64,000 nt of DNA from JACCVG01 sp963790245. Its GTDB lineage: Bacteria > Actinomycetota > Thermoleophilia > Solirubrobacterales > Thermoleophilaceae. The stretch is from contig CAWBNP010000002.1 of assembly GCA_963790245.1 (NCBI GenBank), positions 496,001-560,000 on the forward strand, given 5' to 3'. Shown piece after piece: positions 29,151 through 38,050 of the stretch. The notes beneath the pieces are model-generated. The model did no database searches and was not told where the DNA came from. It saw only the letters and a list, made by a program, of their open reading frames with translations. Both the position numbers and the translations under genes were made by a program. Numbering within the stretch: position 1 is the first letter of the stretch; every line of letters starts with the position of its first letter.

Positions 29151-30458
29151 CTACGTTACGAGCGTCGCGAGGTCCTCGGCGAACGAGGGATAGGAGACCG
29201 TCGCGGCTTCCATCCCCTCGACCACGACCCCCTCGCTGGAGGCGAGCCCGGCGATCGCGCCGAGCATCGCCAGGCGATGGTCACCGCGCGAGTCGATCAC
29301 GCCGCCGCGAATCGCCCCGCCACGCACGGCGAAGCCGTCCTCGGTCGCCTCGATGTCGACGCCGAGGCCCGCGAGGCCCTCGACGACGCCGGCGATCCGG
29401 TCGGATTCCTTCCAGCGCAGCTCCTCCGCCCCGCGCACGATCGTCTCCCCCTCCGCGCACGCCCCGAGCAGTGCGACCAGCGGTAGCTCATCGATCGCCA
29501 GCGGGACCTCCTCCGGCTGCACAACGGTGCCCTCGAGCGCCGCCGCGGCTACATCGAGGTCGCCGATCGGCTCCGATTCTGGAACCTCGGCCTCGGTCTG
29601 GGGCGGCTCCTCAAGTTCGCCGACGATCACGGCGCCCATCCGCGCGGCGATCCGCAAGAAGCCCGTCCGCGTCCAGTTGAGTCCGACACCCTCGACGAGC
29701 AGCCGGGACGAGGGCACCACGCAAGCCGCGGCGATCAGAAACGCCGCGGAGCTCGCGTCACCCGGGACCGTGATGTCCTCGAGCTCGAGCTCGTCGACCT
29801 CGCGGACCTTGACGGTCGTGCCGATCCGCTCGAACGGGACACGCGCCCGGCGCAGGATCCGCTCGGTGTGGTCGCGGCTGCGACTGGGTTCGGTGATCGT
29901 CGTCTCGCCGTCGGCGAGCATCCCGGCGATCAGCAGGCAGGACTTGACCTGCGCACTCGCGACCGGCAGCACGTGCTCAGTGCCGTGCAACTCGGATCCG
30001 TAGACGGTCAGCGGGGTCAGGCAATCGTCGCGGGCCTCGATCCGCGCGCCCATCGCGCGCAACGGCTCGACGATCCGGTCGACCGGCCGCCGCTGGATCG
30101 AAGGATCGCCGTCGAGCGTCCAGAACCCGCGCCCCTGACCTGCGAGCCAGCCGGGCAGCAGGCGCAGGAGCGTGCCGGCGTTGCCCACGTACAGGCTGCC
30201 GCCGGTCGCCTCGATCGCCTGGTGGAGCCCCACCCCGCGAATCACGAGACCCTCCTCCTGTTGATCGACCCCGGCCCCCAGCGAGCGCAGCGCGTCGAGC
30301 GTCGAGAGCGTGTCGTCGGCCATCAGGTAGTTGGTGATCGTCACCGGCATGTCGCTCATCGCACCGAACAGCGCCGCGCGGTGTGAGATCGACTTGTCCG
30401 GCGGCGGGGTGATTCGGCCGCGCAGCGGTCCGACCGGGCCGAAGCGGACGCCGGCCAT
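29151..30458 (-). CDS. aroA: 3-phosphoshikimate 1-carboxyvinyltransferase (EPSP synthase)
   Basis: Sixth shikimate-pathway step, joining PEP to shikimate-3-phosphate. 435 residues, intact. Blocks: PPDKSISHRAALFGAMSD (substrate site), YVGNAGTLLRLLPGWLAG, LDGDPSIQRRPVDRI, SAQVKSCLLIAGMLADG and RDHTERILRRA. Also present: VPGDASSAAFLIAAACVV and RWKESDRIAGV near the end. An Ala follows NAGT where glyphosate-sensitive class I enzymes have other residues, but I make no claim on tolerance. Start and end overlap or abut tyrA and cmk. Confidence 0.96.
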   Translation of the reverse strand: MAGVRFGPVGPLRGRITPPPDKSISHRAALFGAMSDMPVTITNYLMADDTLSTLDALRSLGAGVDQQEEGLVIRGVGLHQAIEATGGSLYVGNAGTLLRLLPGWLAGQGRGFWTLDGDPSIQRRPVDRIVEPLRAMGARIEARDDCLTPLTVYGSELHGTEHVLPVASAQVKSCLLIAGMLADGETTITEPSRSRDHTERILRRARVPFERIGTTVKVREVDELELEDITVPGDASSAAFLIAAACVVPSSRLLVEGVGLNWTRTGFLRIAARMGAVIVGELEEPPQTEAEVPESEPIGDLDVAAAALEGTVVQPEEVPLAIDELPLVALLGACAEGETIVRGAEELRWKESDRIAGVVEGLAGLGVDIEATEDGFAVRGGAIRGGVIDSRGDHRLAMLGAIAGLASSEGVVVEGMEAATVSYPSFAEDLATLVT

Positions 30459-31537
30459 CAGCTCGCCTCGGCGACCGCGAAGCCGAGCTCGGCGATCAGC
30501 TCGCGCGCTCTGGTCGCCGCTTCGTCGCCCGTGATCCAGAGGGTGATCGCGCCAGAGCGCATGTCGGCGGCGGGCGAGAGAGCCATGTCGGCGATGTTGA
30601 CACCCGCGCGGCCGAGGGCGAGCGCGACCTGGGCGACTATTCCGGGCTCGTTCGGAACGGTCACGCGGAGCTCGTGCAGCGGACCGCCGGCCAGCTCCGA
30701 TTCGAGCAGGCGACGGCGATCTTCCCGCGCACGCTCACCCCACGCGGCAATCGCGGCTCCGTCGCCGGCCCGCAGGGCTTCCGCGACGGCGCTCAGCCGC
30801 TCGATCGTCTCTGCGAGCTCGGAAGCGATCGCCTCGGCGTTGGATGAGTAAATGGCGTTCCAGATCGACGGGTTCGCGCCGGCCACACGGGTGGCGTCGC
30901 GAAAACTCGGGCCGATCCGCGGAAGTGGCTCGTCCTCCCGGGAAAGCGTGCGGGCCGCTTGGGAGACGAGCACGTTCGCGAGCACGTGGGGAACGTGGCT
31001 GACCGTCGCCAGCAGTCGATCGTGGCTCTCGGGATCAATCGCAATCGGGTGCGCTCCGAGCGCGGCGACGAGCCGATGGAGCCGCTCGTACAGAACGCCG
31101 GAGGCCTGATCACCGGGCGTCAGATACCAGGCCGCCCCGTCGAACAGATCCGATCGGGCGTGGCCGATGCCGGTCCCCTCAGAGCCCGCGATCGGATGGC
31201 CGCCGACGAACCGCTCGTCATCGGTTGAGGCCGCGATCGCCTGCTTGGTCGAACCTACGTCGGTGATCGCGCAGTCGCCGGCGGCGTGCTCGATCGCCGA
31301 GCTGAGCAGCTCGGGAAGCCGGTCGACCGGCGCGCACAGAAAACAGGCGTCCGCACCGTCGAGCGCTTCGGCGACCGAACCCGCCGCTCGCCCGACCGCG
31401 CCGCGCTCCCGCGCGGCGGCGAGCCCGTCTGCGTCGGGGTCGAACCCCGCAACCTCGGTGCCCGGCTCCAGCCGCTCGCTCGCGGCCAGTCCAATCGAAC
31501 CGCCGATCAGGCCGACGCCGAGGATCGCGATCCGCAT
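30458..31537 (-). CDS. tyrA: prephenate dehydrogenase with ACT domain
   Basis: Oxidative decarboxylation of prephenate in tyrosine synthesis. 359 residues, intact. NAD site IAILGVGLIGGSIGLA at the N-terminus; then ITDVGSTKQAI, FVGGHPIAGSEGTGIGHA, the catalytic-helix block ESHDRLLATVSHVPHVLANV and FRDATRVAGANPSIWNAIY. A C-terminal ACT domain (ELRVTVPNEPGIVAQVALAL, from about residue 285) suggests feedback control by an amino acid. One-base overlaps with aroF and aroA mark a tight operon. Confidence 0.95.
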   Translation of the reverse strand: MRIAILGVGLIGGSIGLAASERLEPGTEVAGFDPDADGLAAARERGAVGRAAGSVAEALDGADACFLCAPVDRLPELLSSAIEHAAGDCAITDVGSTKQAIAASTDDERFVGGHPIAGSEGTGIGHARSDLFDGAAWYLTPGDQASGVLYERLHRLVAALGAHPIAIDPESHDRLLATVSHVPHVLANVLVSQAARTLSREDEPLPRIGPSFRDATRVAGANPSIWNAIYSSNAEAIASELAETIERLSAVAEALRAGDGAAIAAWGERAREDRRRLLESELAGGPLHELRVTVPNEPGIVAQVALALGRAGVNIADMALSPAADMRSGAITLWITGDEAATRARELIAELGFAVAEAS

Positions 31538-32676
31538 CAGCCGCTGCGTCGCTTCCGAACGTCCGATGCGAGCCCATCGAGCACCGCGACCGTCGTCTCC
31601 CAGTCGATGCAGCCGTCCGTGATCGACTGACCGTAGGTAAGCGCATCGGCCTCCGGCGCCTGGTTGCCTGCGACCAGGAACGACTCGAGCATGACCCCGG
31701 CGATCGCTTCGGCTCCCGCGGCGACCTGCTCGCCGATCTCCGCGGCGACGCGGGGCTGCTCATCGGGATCCTTGCCGCTGTTGTCGTGGGAGGCGTCGAC
31801 GATCAGCCGGCCCGGCAGGCCGGCCGCCTCGAGCTTTGCGACCGCGTCGGCGACGCCCGGCGCCCGGTGGTTTGGCGCCCCCCGGCCGCCGCGCAGGATG
31901 ACGTGGCAGTCGGGATTGCCGCGCGTGTAGAGGATCGCGGAGGTCCCGGCCGAATCGACGCCGGCGAAGGCGTGCGAAACGGCGGCAGCGCGCACCGCGT
32001 CGACCGCAACCTGAACGTTTCCGTCGGTCCGGTTCTTGAATCCGACCGGCATCGACAGCCCCGACCCGAGCTGCCGGTGGATCTGGCTCTCGGTCGTGCG
32101 CGCCCCGATCGCACCCCAGGACACCGTGTCGGAGATGTACTGGGGCGTGATCGGGTCGAGGAACTCGCAGCCGACGGGCAGGTCGAGCTCCAGCACCTCG
32201 AGCAGCAGCCCGCGCGCGAGCCTCAGCCCCGCGTTCACGTCGCCCGACCCATCCAGGTGCGGGTCGTTGATCAGACCCTTCCACCCGGTGGTGGTGCGCG
32301 GCTTCTCGAAGTAGACACGCATCACGATTCGCAGGTCGGCGCTCAGCTCAGCGGCCTTGCCCGCGAGCCGCTCGGCGTAGTCGCGCGCAGCCCCTACGTC
32401 GTGCACGCTGCACGGACCGACGACGACGAGCAGCCGGTCATCGGTGCCGCCGAGGATCGCCGCGACCTCCGAGCGTCCGCGCAGAACGACCTCGACGTGG
32501 TTGTCCTCGAGCGGGAGCTCGTTGAACATCTCCAGCGGCGTGGCAAGCGGCACCGCGCGCTCGATCCGCTGGTCGCGGACGTGGTCGTTGGGATCAGGGA
32601 GCGCGACGCCGGAGCGATCGCTCTCGCCCGGGGATCCCCCGCCCTCTTCTCCTGGTGTCCTGTTGACGATCATCAT
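31537..32676 (-). CDS. aroF: 3-deoxy-7-phosphoheptulonate (DAHP) synthase, class I
   Basis: First shikimate-pathway step (PEP plus erythrose-4-phosphate). 379 residues, intact, of the AroFGH type rather than the class II enzyme common in actinobacteria. Motifs: LLVVVGPCSVHD, MRVYFEKPRTTTGWKGLIND, FLDPITPQYISD, WGAIGARTTESQIHR, PVGFKNRTDG and IVDASHDNSGKD. Start MMIVNR; an N-terminal tail of about 30 residues precedes the usual beginning. A 261-nt gap upstream carries a possible leader peptide and hairpin. Confidence 0.95.
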   Translation of the reverse strand: MMIVNRTPGEEGGGSPGESDRSGVALPDPNDHVRDQRIERAVPLATPLEMFNELPLEDNHVEVVLRGRSEVAAILGGTDDRLLVVVGPCSVHDVGAARDYAERLAGKAAELSADLRIVMRVYFEKPRTTTGWKGLINDPHLDGSGDVNAGLRLARGLLLEVLELDLPVGCEFLDPITPQYISDTVSWGAIGARTTESQIHRQLGSGLSMPVGFKNRTDGNVQVAVDAVRAAAVSHAFAGVDSAGTSAILYTRGNPDCHVILRGGRGAPNHRAPGVADAVAKLEAAGLPGRLIVDASHDNSGKDPDEQPRVAAEIGEQVAAGAEAIAGVMLESFLVAGNQAPEADALTYGQSITDGCIDWETTVAVLDGLASDVRKRRSG

Positions 32677-32766
32677 CTGAATCTGAGCCTTTCAAGTATC
32701 TGAAACCGTGACGGGCCGGGTGGCCGTCTGGAGCCGCTATGAGGGCGCCCGGCGAGGGCTGGGGTG

Positions 32767-32785
32767 GGCTGCCCTGAGGACAGCC
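32767..32785 (-). promoter_or_regulatory. hairpin after the putative leader peptide
   Basis: On the minus strand GGCTGTCC-TCA-GGGCAGCC forms an 8-bp stem (one G-T pair) with a 3-nt loop, beginning 14 nt after the leader stop codon and about 90 nt before aroF. There is no T-run, so an intrinsic terminator is not proven. Confidence 0.4.
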
Positions 32786-32798
32786 GCGGGCCGGACGC

Positions 32799-32885
32799 CT
32801 AAATAAATCGCCAGCACGGATAGGGACGTCCCGCGGCGGCCGTGTTGCCGCGCGTGTTATGGCTGGACGTGCCCGAGAGACTCAT
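32799..32885 (-). CDS. putative aromatic leader peptide before aroF
   Basis: 28-codon reading frame, ATG 32885 to TAG 32799. Its last ten residues are GRPYPCWRFI, so single Tyr, Trp and Phe codons fall within the last seven positions. A GC-rich hairpin follows 14 nt on, then the DAHP synthase gene. Upstream, TTCGAC (32919-32924) and TACAAA (32895-32900) with 18-nt spacing could be a promoter placing transcription near the ATG. Attenuation by charged aromatic tRNAs is inference; one codon of each is fewer than in classic leaders. Confidence 0.35.
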   Translation of the reverse strand: MSLSGTSSHNTRGNTAAAGRPYPCWRFI

Positions 32886-32894
32886 CAGATCTTG

Positions 32895-32924
32895 TTTGTA
32901 CCACGTCCGGGATCGCCGGTCGAA
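32895..32924 (-). promoter_or_regulatory. possible promoter for the leader and aroF
   Basis: TTCGAC and TACAAA spaced by 18 nt on the minus strand, ending 9 nt before the leader ATG. This is a modest match to the housekeeping sigma consensus. Confidence 0.3.
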
Positions 32925-32937
32925 CCCATCACGTCGG

Positions 32938-34779
32938 TCAATCGGAGACATCGACGTCGAGCGAGCCACCGCGGCTCGACGCCGACAACAGCTGTTCAGC
33001 GCCGTCGCCGGCCTCCAGCAGGACGGCGTCATCCCTCCCGTCGACGGGCCGGGCCGCCTGCGCCGCGCCACCAAGGTCGATTGTCATCACGAGCACCGCG
33101 TCGGCGGCGTTTGAGCCGAACGTAACGGTCGAGCGCTTGACCCGTTGGCGGAACTCCGGGAACAAAAAACCCTCGGTCGGGCTCTCCTCCCCGCTGCGGA
33201 TCGCCACGTCCGCCGGCCCGGAGGACGAGGCCTCCGAGAGGGTGCCGGCGAACCCGGGCGCCGTCAGCCGCAGCGCGCCTTCGATCGGCTCGGCCTCGAT
33301 TCCCGGCTCGAGCTGGATCCGGCGCTCGTAGCGGTGCTCTTGCTCGGCACTCAGCGAATCGAGCACGATCAGGGCATCCAGAGGCCTGTAGAGGAACAGC
33401 CGCTCGTGGTCGACCCCCTGACCGAGCAGGCGCGGATTTCGGGCGCGGATCGCGAACCAGCCCTCACCGGCTCCGGAGGCGAGGATTCCGCTGCCGTACG
33501 GCTCGCGATCGAGCGTGCCGAAATCGACTCCGTCGACGGTCAGCGTGCTGTGCGCCTGGGCCGAGCGCGCGAAGCCCTGGAAGCCGGTCTTGCTGAAGCG
33601 CCCGGTGTCGGAGACGATCCGCCGCCCGTCGTCGAAGAGGTCGAAGCTGAGGTCATCCGCGTGCTTGTGCGTGCGGCTGAAGTGGGTCGCCGTGACGCCG
33701 AGATAACCGCGGGTCGCGCGATCCTTGGCGAACGCGTATCCGCTCTCATTGAACGGACGCAGGCCGTCCTGGCCGGCGGCGTCGTCACGAATCCGCAGCG
33801 ACGGGATCGATCGGTAGGTGTCCCCGAACTGCACGAGCGACCCCGCGGGCGTAACGAACCAGGCAGCCGCCCGCTCCATCCGATCGGTGAGCCGTCGCAG
33901 CGACGACCTGCCGGTGACCTGCGCCATCCGTCGAACGACCTCCAGCACGAGCAGCTGGTAGGTCGAGGAATGCTCCAGCCAGATCCCCTCGCGCGATTCG
34001 ATCCGATCGTCGAGCACGCGCCCGAAGCGCGCGACCGCCCTGTCGGCGAGCCGGTCTAACTCCCCGACGAACGGGAGCTCACGGCCGATCAGCGCGAGTC
34101 CGTAGGCGGCGAACAGACCGTGGTTGTTGGCCGTCCGGTCGCGGTCGAGGAACCGCGCGTGAACGCCGAGCGAATCGATCAGCAGGCGGAGATGCCGATC
34201 GGAGATGGCTCCTTCGCAGCTCGCCTGGCGAAGCACGTAGGCGATGTAGCCGGCGCGCTCCCCCGCCACCTTGTTGACCCACGCGCGCTTGTCGACTCCA
34301 CGGCCGCGGAGCGGGTTCTCGCGAACCCAGTCGATGACGATCCGGCGAGCTGTGATCAGGGCCCGGCGGCGGTCGGACCCAGCCGTGATGGTCGCCGACT
34401 TGCCGCGATAGATCGCGAGTAGCTGGTCGATCCACTCGAGAGAATGGAAGCTCGAGCGCCAGTCCTGGTCGCCGTAGGGATCGGCGCGCCAGTCGATCGG
34501 GACCTCGAGCCGGTCCGGTCCGAGATCCTTGTAAACGACGAAGCCGCCGCCGAACGCCTCGGCAAGCGTGCGCTCGTCATAGCCGAGCTCGGTGCGGAAG
34601 TACGAAGCCTCCGCCGGACAGGGCAGCGCCGCCAGCGCCGCGACCGACGAACGTTCACGCCCTGCGCGCTCGCCGCCGGTCTCGACCGCGCCGGTGGTCA
34701 GCGCCAGCAGACCGAGCACGAGGACGATCCCCGATACGCGACGCCGGCCCTTCGGTCCCCCCTCCTCCGCTAGTGCCAC
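32938..34779 (-). CDS. heparinase II/III-family polysaccharide lyase
   Basis: Exported polysaccharide lyase-like protein, 613 residues, intact. The N-terminal hydrophobic stretch (GIVLVLGLLALTTG) is a signal peptide or anchor. The helical toroid part contains DWRSSFHSLEWIDQLLAIY and ANNHGLFAAYGLALIG. The C-terminal beta part has the family motif THKHADDLSFDLFDDGRRIV. The substrate may be an acidic exopolysaccharide, unknown here. It lies between hisC and aroF on the same strand, 10 nt after hisC, which is unexpected for an aromatic operon. It may just be co-transcribed. Confidence 0.85.
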   Translation of the reverse strand: MALAEEGGPKGRRRVSGIVLVLGLLALTTGAVETGGERAGRERSSVAALAALPCPAEASYFRTELGYDERTLAEAFGGGFVVYKDLGPDRLEVPIDWRADPYGDQDWRSSFHSLEWIDQLLAIYRGKSATITAGSDRRRALITARRIVIDWVRENPLRGRGVDKRAWVNKVAGERAGYIAYVLRQASCEGAISDRHLRLLIDSLGVHARFLDRDRTANNHGLFAAYGLALIGRELPFVGELDRLADRAVARFGRVLDDRIESREGIWLEHSSTYQLLVLEVVRRMAQVTGRSSLRRLTDRMERAAAWFVTPAGSLVQFGDTYRSIPSLRIRDDAAGQDGLRPFNESGYAFAKDRATRGYLGVTATHFSRTHKHADDLSFDLFDDGRRIVSDTGRFSKTGFQGFARSAQAHSTLTVDGVDFGTLDREPYGSGILASGAGEGWFAIRARNPRLLGQGVDHERLFLYRPLDALIVLDSLSAEQEHRYERRIQLEPGIEAEPIEGALRLTAPGFAGTLSEASSSGPADVAIRSGEESPTEGFLFPEFRQRVKRSTVTFGSNAADAVLVMTIDLGGAAQAARPVDGRDDAVLLEAGDGAEQLLSASSRGGSLDVDVSD

Positions 34780-34788
34780 GGCGCGACT

Positions 34789-35868
34789 CTATCCAGGGAT
34801 CACGTCGTCCAGCGCAGCCAGAAAGCGATCGTTCTCCGGGCGTGTTCCGTAGGTCACCCGCAGGAATCCACTGCGGCCGAGGGCGGCTCCGGCGCGTACG
34901 ATCACGCCGCGCTCGGCGAGCCCGGCCATGATCGCGTGCTCGTCGTGATCGCCGAGCGAGACCCAGGAGAAGTTCCCCTGGCTGTCGGTGACCCCGAGGC
35001 CGCGCGCAGTCAACTCCTCTTGGACGTGCAGCCGCTCGATCGCGGTTCGCTCGACCCGCCGCGCGACCTCGTCCTGGTGGACGAGCGCCTCCTCGGCGGC
35101 GGCGAGGGCGAGCGCGTTGACCGAAAACGGCTGGCGGACCCGATCGACGGCGTGACGGAAGTCCTCCGGCCCCAGCGAGTAGCCGACCCGCAGCCCGCAG
35201 AGTCCATAGACCTTCGAGAAGGTGCGCAGCAGAACCAGGTTGGAGTGCTTCGCCAGCAGTCCGATCGAGTCGTCCGGATCCTGCAAGGTCGAGAACTCGA
35301 CGTAGGCCTCGTCGAGGATCACCGTGAGATGTCGCGGCAACGCGCCGACGAACGCGTCGATCTGCTCCAGCGGAAGCGCCGTCGCGGTCGGATTGTTGGG
35401 GTTGCAGACGAGCACGATTCGGGTTGCGGCGGTGACCTCGGCGGCCATCGCGTCCAGATCGTGGAAATCGCCGTCCGCAAGCGGCACCTCGATCGCGCGG
35501 GCACCGGTCATCGCGGCGAGGTGCGGATAGATCGAGAACGACGGCCACGCGTAGACGATCTCCGCGCCCGGTTCGAGCATCGCCTCGCCCGCGGTCAGCA
35601 GCAGCTCGCACGACCCGTTGCCGATCGCTACCTGCTCCGGTACGAGCCCGTGCCGGTCGGCGATCGCCTTGCGCAGCGCGCTCTTGTCGGGGTCGGGGTA
35701 GCGGTTGAGACGCTCCAGCCGGCCCGCGATCGTCTCGAGCACAGCCGGGTGGGGCGCCCACGGAGCTTCGTTGGAGGCCAGCTTGACCAGCTCGCCGTCG
35801 TAGGAATAGCTCTCGGCCGCCGGATAGACCGGGATCGCCGCAACGCGGGCGTTGATCTCGAGCGCCAC
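34789..35868 (-). CDS. hisC: histidinol-phosphate / aromatic aminotransferase
   Basis: PLP-dependent class I/II aminotransferase, 359 residues, intact. Blocks: YSYDGELVKLASNEAPWAPH, AIGNGSCELLLTAGEAML, VLVCNPNNPTATAL, VILDEAYVEF, the PLP lysine region LLRTFSKVYGLCGLRVGYSL and RVTYGTRPENDRFLAALD. By sequence it resembles HisC. Its neighbours (aroH, tyrA, aroF) suggest it may also, or mainly, transaminate phenylpyruvate or hydroxyphenylpyruvate. No other his genes are in the window. It shares its start base with the aroH stop. Confidence 0.88.
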   Translation of the reverse strand: MALEINARVAAIPVYPAAESYSYDGELVKLASNEAPWAPHPAVLETIAGRLERLNRYPDPDKSALRKAIADRHGLVPEQVAIGNGSCELLLTAGEAMLEPGAEIVYAWPSFSIYPHLAAMTGARAIEVPLADGDFHDLDAMAAEVTAATRIVLVCNPNNPTATALPLEQIDAFVGALPRHLTVILDEAYVEFSTLQDPDDSIGLLAKHSNLVLLRTFSKVYGLCGLRVGYSLGPEDFRHAVDRVRQPFSVNALALAAAEEALVHQDEVARRVERTAIERLHVQEELTARGLGVTDSQGNFSWVSLGDHDEHAIMAGLAERGVIVRAGAALGRSGFLRVTYGTRPENDRFLAALDDVIPG

Positions 35869-36242
35869 TACTGAGCGGCCTCGAGGTCGCGGCGCAGAGC
35901 CGCGGCCTCCCCGAGGTACACGTGCCGTGCCTCCGCCCCCTCGGGCGGGTAGCAGTGGACGAGGATCCTGATCACGCGGGGCATAGCGCCCGACACCGAC
36001 AGCTCACGCGCGCAGAGCAGCGAAACGCGGTCGAGCCCGATCCGCCGCGCCGCGACCGCCGGGAACTCGGCGTCGAGGTCATCGGTCGCGGTGAAGATCG
36101 CGCTGACGATGTCGTCGGGCTCGAGGCGGTTGCGGGACATCAGCTCGCGCACGAGCTCCTCGGTGGCGTCGAGAATCTGGTCGGCCTCGTTGGCCGCCAC
36201 CGAGATCGCGCCGCGCAGGGCGACTATCCGGGATCCGTTCAT
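35868..36242 (-). CDS. aroH: chorismate mutase, AroH type
   Basis: Rearranges chorismate to prephenate, feeding TyrA downstream in the operon. 124 residues, intact, of the monofunctional trimeric AroH class. Start IVALRGAISVAANEADQIL, then DIVSAIFTATDDLDAEFPAV and MPRVIRILVHCY, closely matching the Bacillus-type enzyme including the Arg in LRGA. ATGA overlap with rluB upstream. Confidence 0.94.
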   Translation of the reverse strand: MNGSRIVALRGAISVAANEADQILDATEELVRELMSRNRLEPDDIVSAIFTATDDLDAEFPAVAARRIGLDRVSLLCARELSVSGAMPRVIRILVHCYPPEGAEARHVYLGEAAALRRDLEAAQ

Positions 36243-36964
36243 CGCGGCGATTCTCCCACCTCGCGCAGCTGCTCGACCTCCGCGGGCGACAACTCCCGCC
36301 AGCTCCCCGCTGGCAATCGCCCCCCGTCAGCCGCGAGCCGGTCGAGCCGCAGCGGGCCGAACGCGAACCGCTCGAGCTCGACGACCCGATGCCCGATCGC
36401 TTCGCACATCCGCCGCACCTGCCGCTTGCGACCCTCGCCCAGCCAGAGCTCGAGCCTGCCGGGCTCGAGCTGGCGTACGGACGCCGGCGCCGTCAAGCCG
36501 TCCTCGAGCTCGACACCCTCGCGCAGCCGGCGCAGATCGCTTTCTGCAACAAGCGTCGGGGCGACCCGCGCGTGGTAGCCCTTCTGGACCCGATAGCGAG
36601 GATGGGTCAGCAGGTCAGCCAGCTCGCCGTCGTTGGTCAGCAGGATCAGGCCGGTCGTCTCGGCGTCCAGGCGCCCGACCGGATAGAGGCGGTTGACCGA
36701 CTGCACCATCGCGACGACCGTCGGACGCCGGTGCGTGTCCTTGGCGGTCGACACGACCCCCGCGGGCTTGTTAAGTACCACCACCTGACGCGCTTCGCGG
36801 GCGATCGGAGCTCCGTCGACGGTCACGCCGCTGTCCTGATCAACATCGCGCGCGGGATCGGTCACGACCGCTCCACCGACGGTCACCCGCCCGGCCGCGA
36901 TCATCTGCTCGGCGGATCTGCGCGAGGCCACCCCGGCGTGCGCGAGGAACTTTGCGAGACGCAT
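36239..36964 (-). CDS. rluB: 23S rRNA pseudouridine synthase, RluB/RsuA family
   Basis: Isomerises a uridine in 23S rRNA. 241 residues. An N-terminal S4 RNA-binding domain (MRLAKFLAHAGVASRRSAEQ) is followed by the catalytic domain with the conserved Asp in YPVGRLDAETTGLILLTNDG and a C-terminal EGRKRQVRRMCEAIGHRV. In many Gram-positives rluB directly follows scpB; here scpAB lies 3.3 kb away with other genes between. It starts only 25 nt from the divergent rlmN. Confidence 0.93.
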   Translation of the reverse strand: MRLAKFLAHAGVASRRSAEQMIAAGRVTVGGAVVTDPARDVDQDSGVTVDGAPIAREARQVVVLNKPAGVVSTAKDTHRRPTVVAMVQSVNRLYPVGRLDAETTGLILLTNDGELADLLTHPRYRVQKGYHARVAPTLVAESDLRRLREGVELEDGLTAPASVRQLEPGRLELWLGEGRKRQVRRMCEAIGHRVVELERFAFGPLRLDRLAADGGRLPAGSWRELSPAEVEQLREVGESPR

Positions 36965-36989
36965 TGGGCCAGGCTGCCACACTCGGTCG

Positions 36990-37997
36990 ATGGCAGATCT
37001 CGAGCTTTTGGAGCGCATGCTGAAGGAGGCCGGCGAACCGGCCTTCCGACTCGGGCAGGTCTGGCGCTGGCTCGCCGCGGGCGCCGACTCCTATGAGCAG
37101 ATGACCGATCTGCCGGCGGCGCTGCGCAACCGGCTGTCCGGCGAGCTGCCGCTGTCGGTACTGGCTCTGGAACGCGAAGCGCTCGCCCGCGACGGCACCG
37201 AGAAGGCGCTTTTCCAGACCATGGACGGACGGCCGATCGAGGCAGTGCTGATGCGCTATCACGACGGGCGCCGGTCGCTCTGCCTCTCGAGCCAGTCGGG
37301 CTGTCCGCTGACCTGCACCTTCTGCGCGACCGGCGCGATGCGCTTTGGGCGCAACCTGACGAGTTCGGAGATCCTCGACCAGGCGCTCCACTTCCGCCGC
37401 AAGGAGGCGGTCAACCACGTCGTGTTCATGGGGATGGGCGAGCCGCTGCTCAACCTCGACGCGGTGCTGAGGAGCTGCGAACGGTTGCCCGACATCGGGA
37501 TCGCGACCTCGAACACGGCGATTTCGACGGTCGGGTGGATCCCCGGCATCGAGCGGCTGGCGACCGAGGGGCCGCGCGTCAGACTGGCGCTCTCCCTGCA
37601 CGCGGCCGAGGAGTCTCTCCGTTCGGAGCTGATGCCGGTCAACGAGCGCTACCCGCTCGCTGACGTGCTCGCCGCGTGCCGCGAGTGGTCGGCTCGTCGC
37701 AACCTGCCGGTGTTCGTCGAATACCTGATGCTCGCAGGGGTGAACGACCGCTACGAGCAGGCTGCCGAGTTGGCCGAGGTGCTCACGCCGCGCGAGTTGT
37801 TCAAGGTCAACCTGATCCCCTACAACCCGACCGACTCGGCCTTCGGGGGCTCGAGCCGCACGGCGATCGCCGCCTTCAAGGAGGCGCTCGAGGAGCGCGG
37901 TCTGCGCGCGACGGTCAGGCTGACGCGCGGGCGCGACATCGACGCCGCGTGCGGTCAGCTCGCCGCGCGCGAGCTGACGGACTCGACAACCGCCTAG
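36990..37997 (+). CDS. rlmN: dual-specificity 23S rRNA/tRNA adenine-2 methyltransferase RlmN
   Basis: Radical SAM enzyme methylating A2503 of 23S rRNA and A37 of some tRNAs. 335 residues, intact. The cluster motif CPLTCTFC (CxxxCxxC) lies in SQSGCPLTCTFCATGAMRFG; then FMGMGEPLLN, TSNTAISTVGWIPGI, LALSLHAAEESLR and NLIPYNP. The catalytic Cys toward the C-terminus appears in DIDAACGQLA. Transcribed divergently from rluB across only 25 nt. Confidence 0.95.
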   Translation: MADLELLERMLKEAGEPAFRLGQVWRWLAAGADSYEQMTDLPAALRNRLSGELPLSVLALEREALARDGTEKALFQTMDGRPIEAVLMRYHDGRRSLCLSSQSGCPLTCTFCATGAMRFGRNLTSSEILDQALHFRRKEAVNHVVFMGMGEPLLNLDAVLRSCERLPDIGIATSNTAISTVGWIPGIERLATEGPRVRLALSLHAAEESLRSELMPVNERYPLADVLAACREWSARRNLPVFVEYLMLAGVNDRYEQAAELAEVLTPRELFKVNLIPYNPTDSAFGGSSRTAIAAFKEALEERGLRATVRLTRGRDIDAACGQLAARELTDSTTA

Positions 37998-38050
37998 GCC
38001 CACCGGGGTCCTGCCACGCCGCGTTCAGCGGGGATCCGTCGGTTCGTCGG

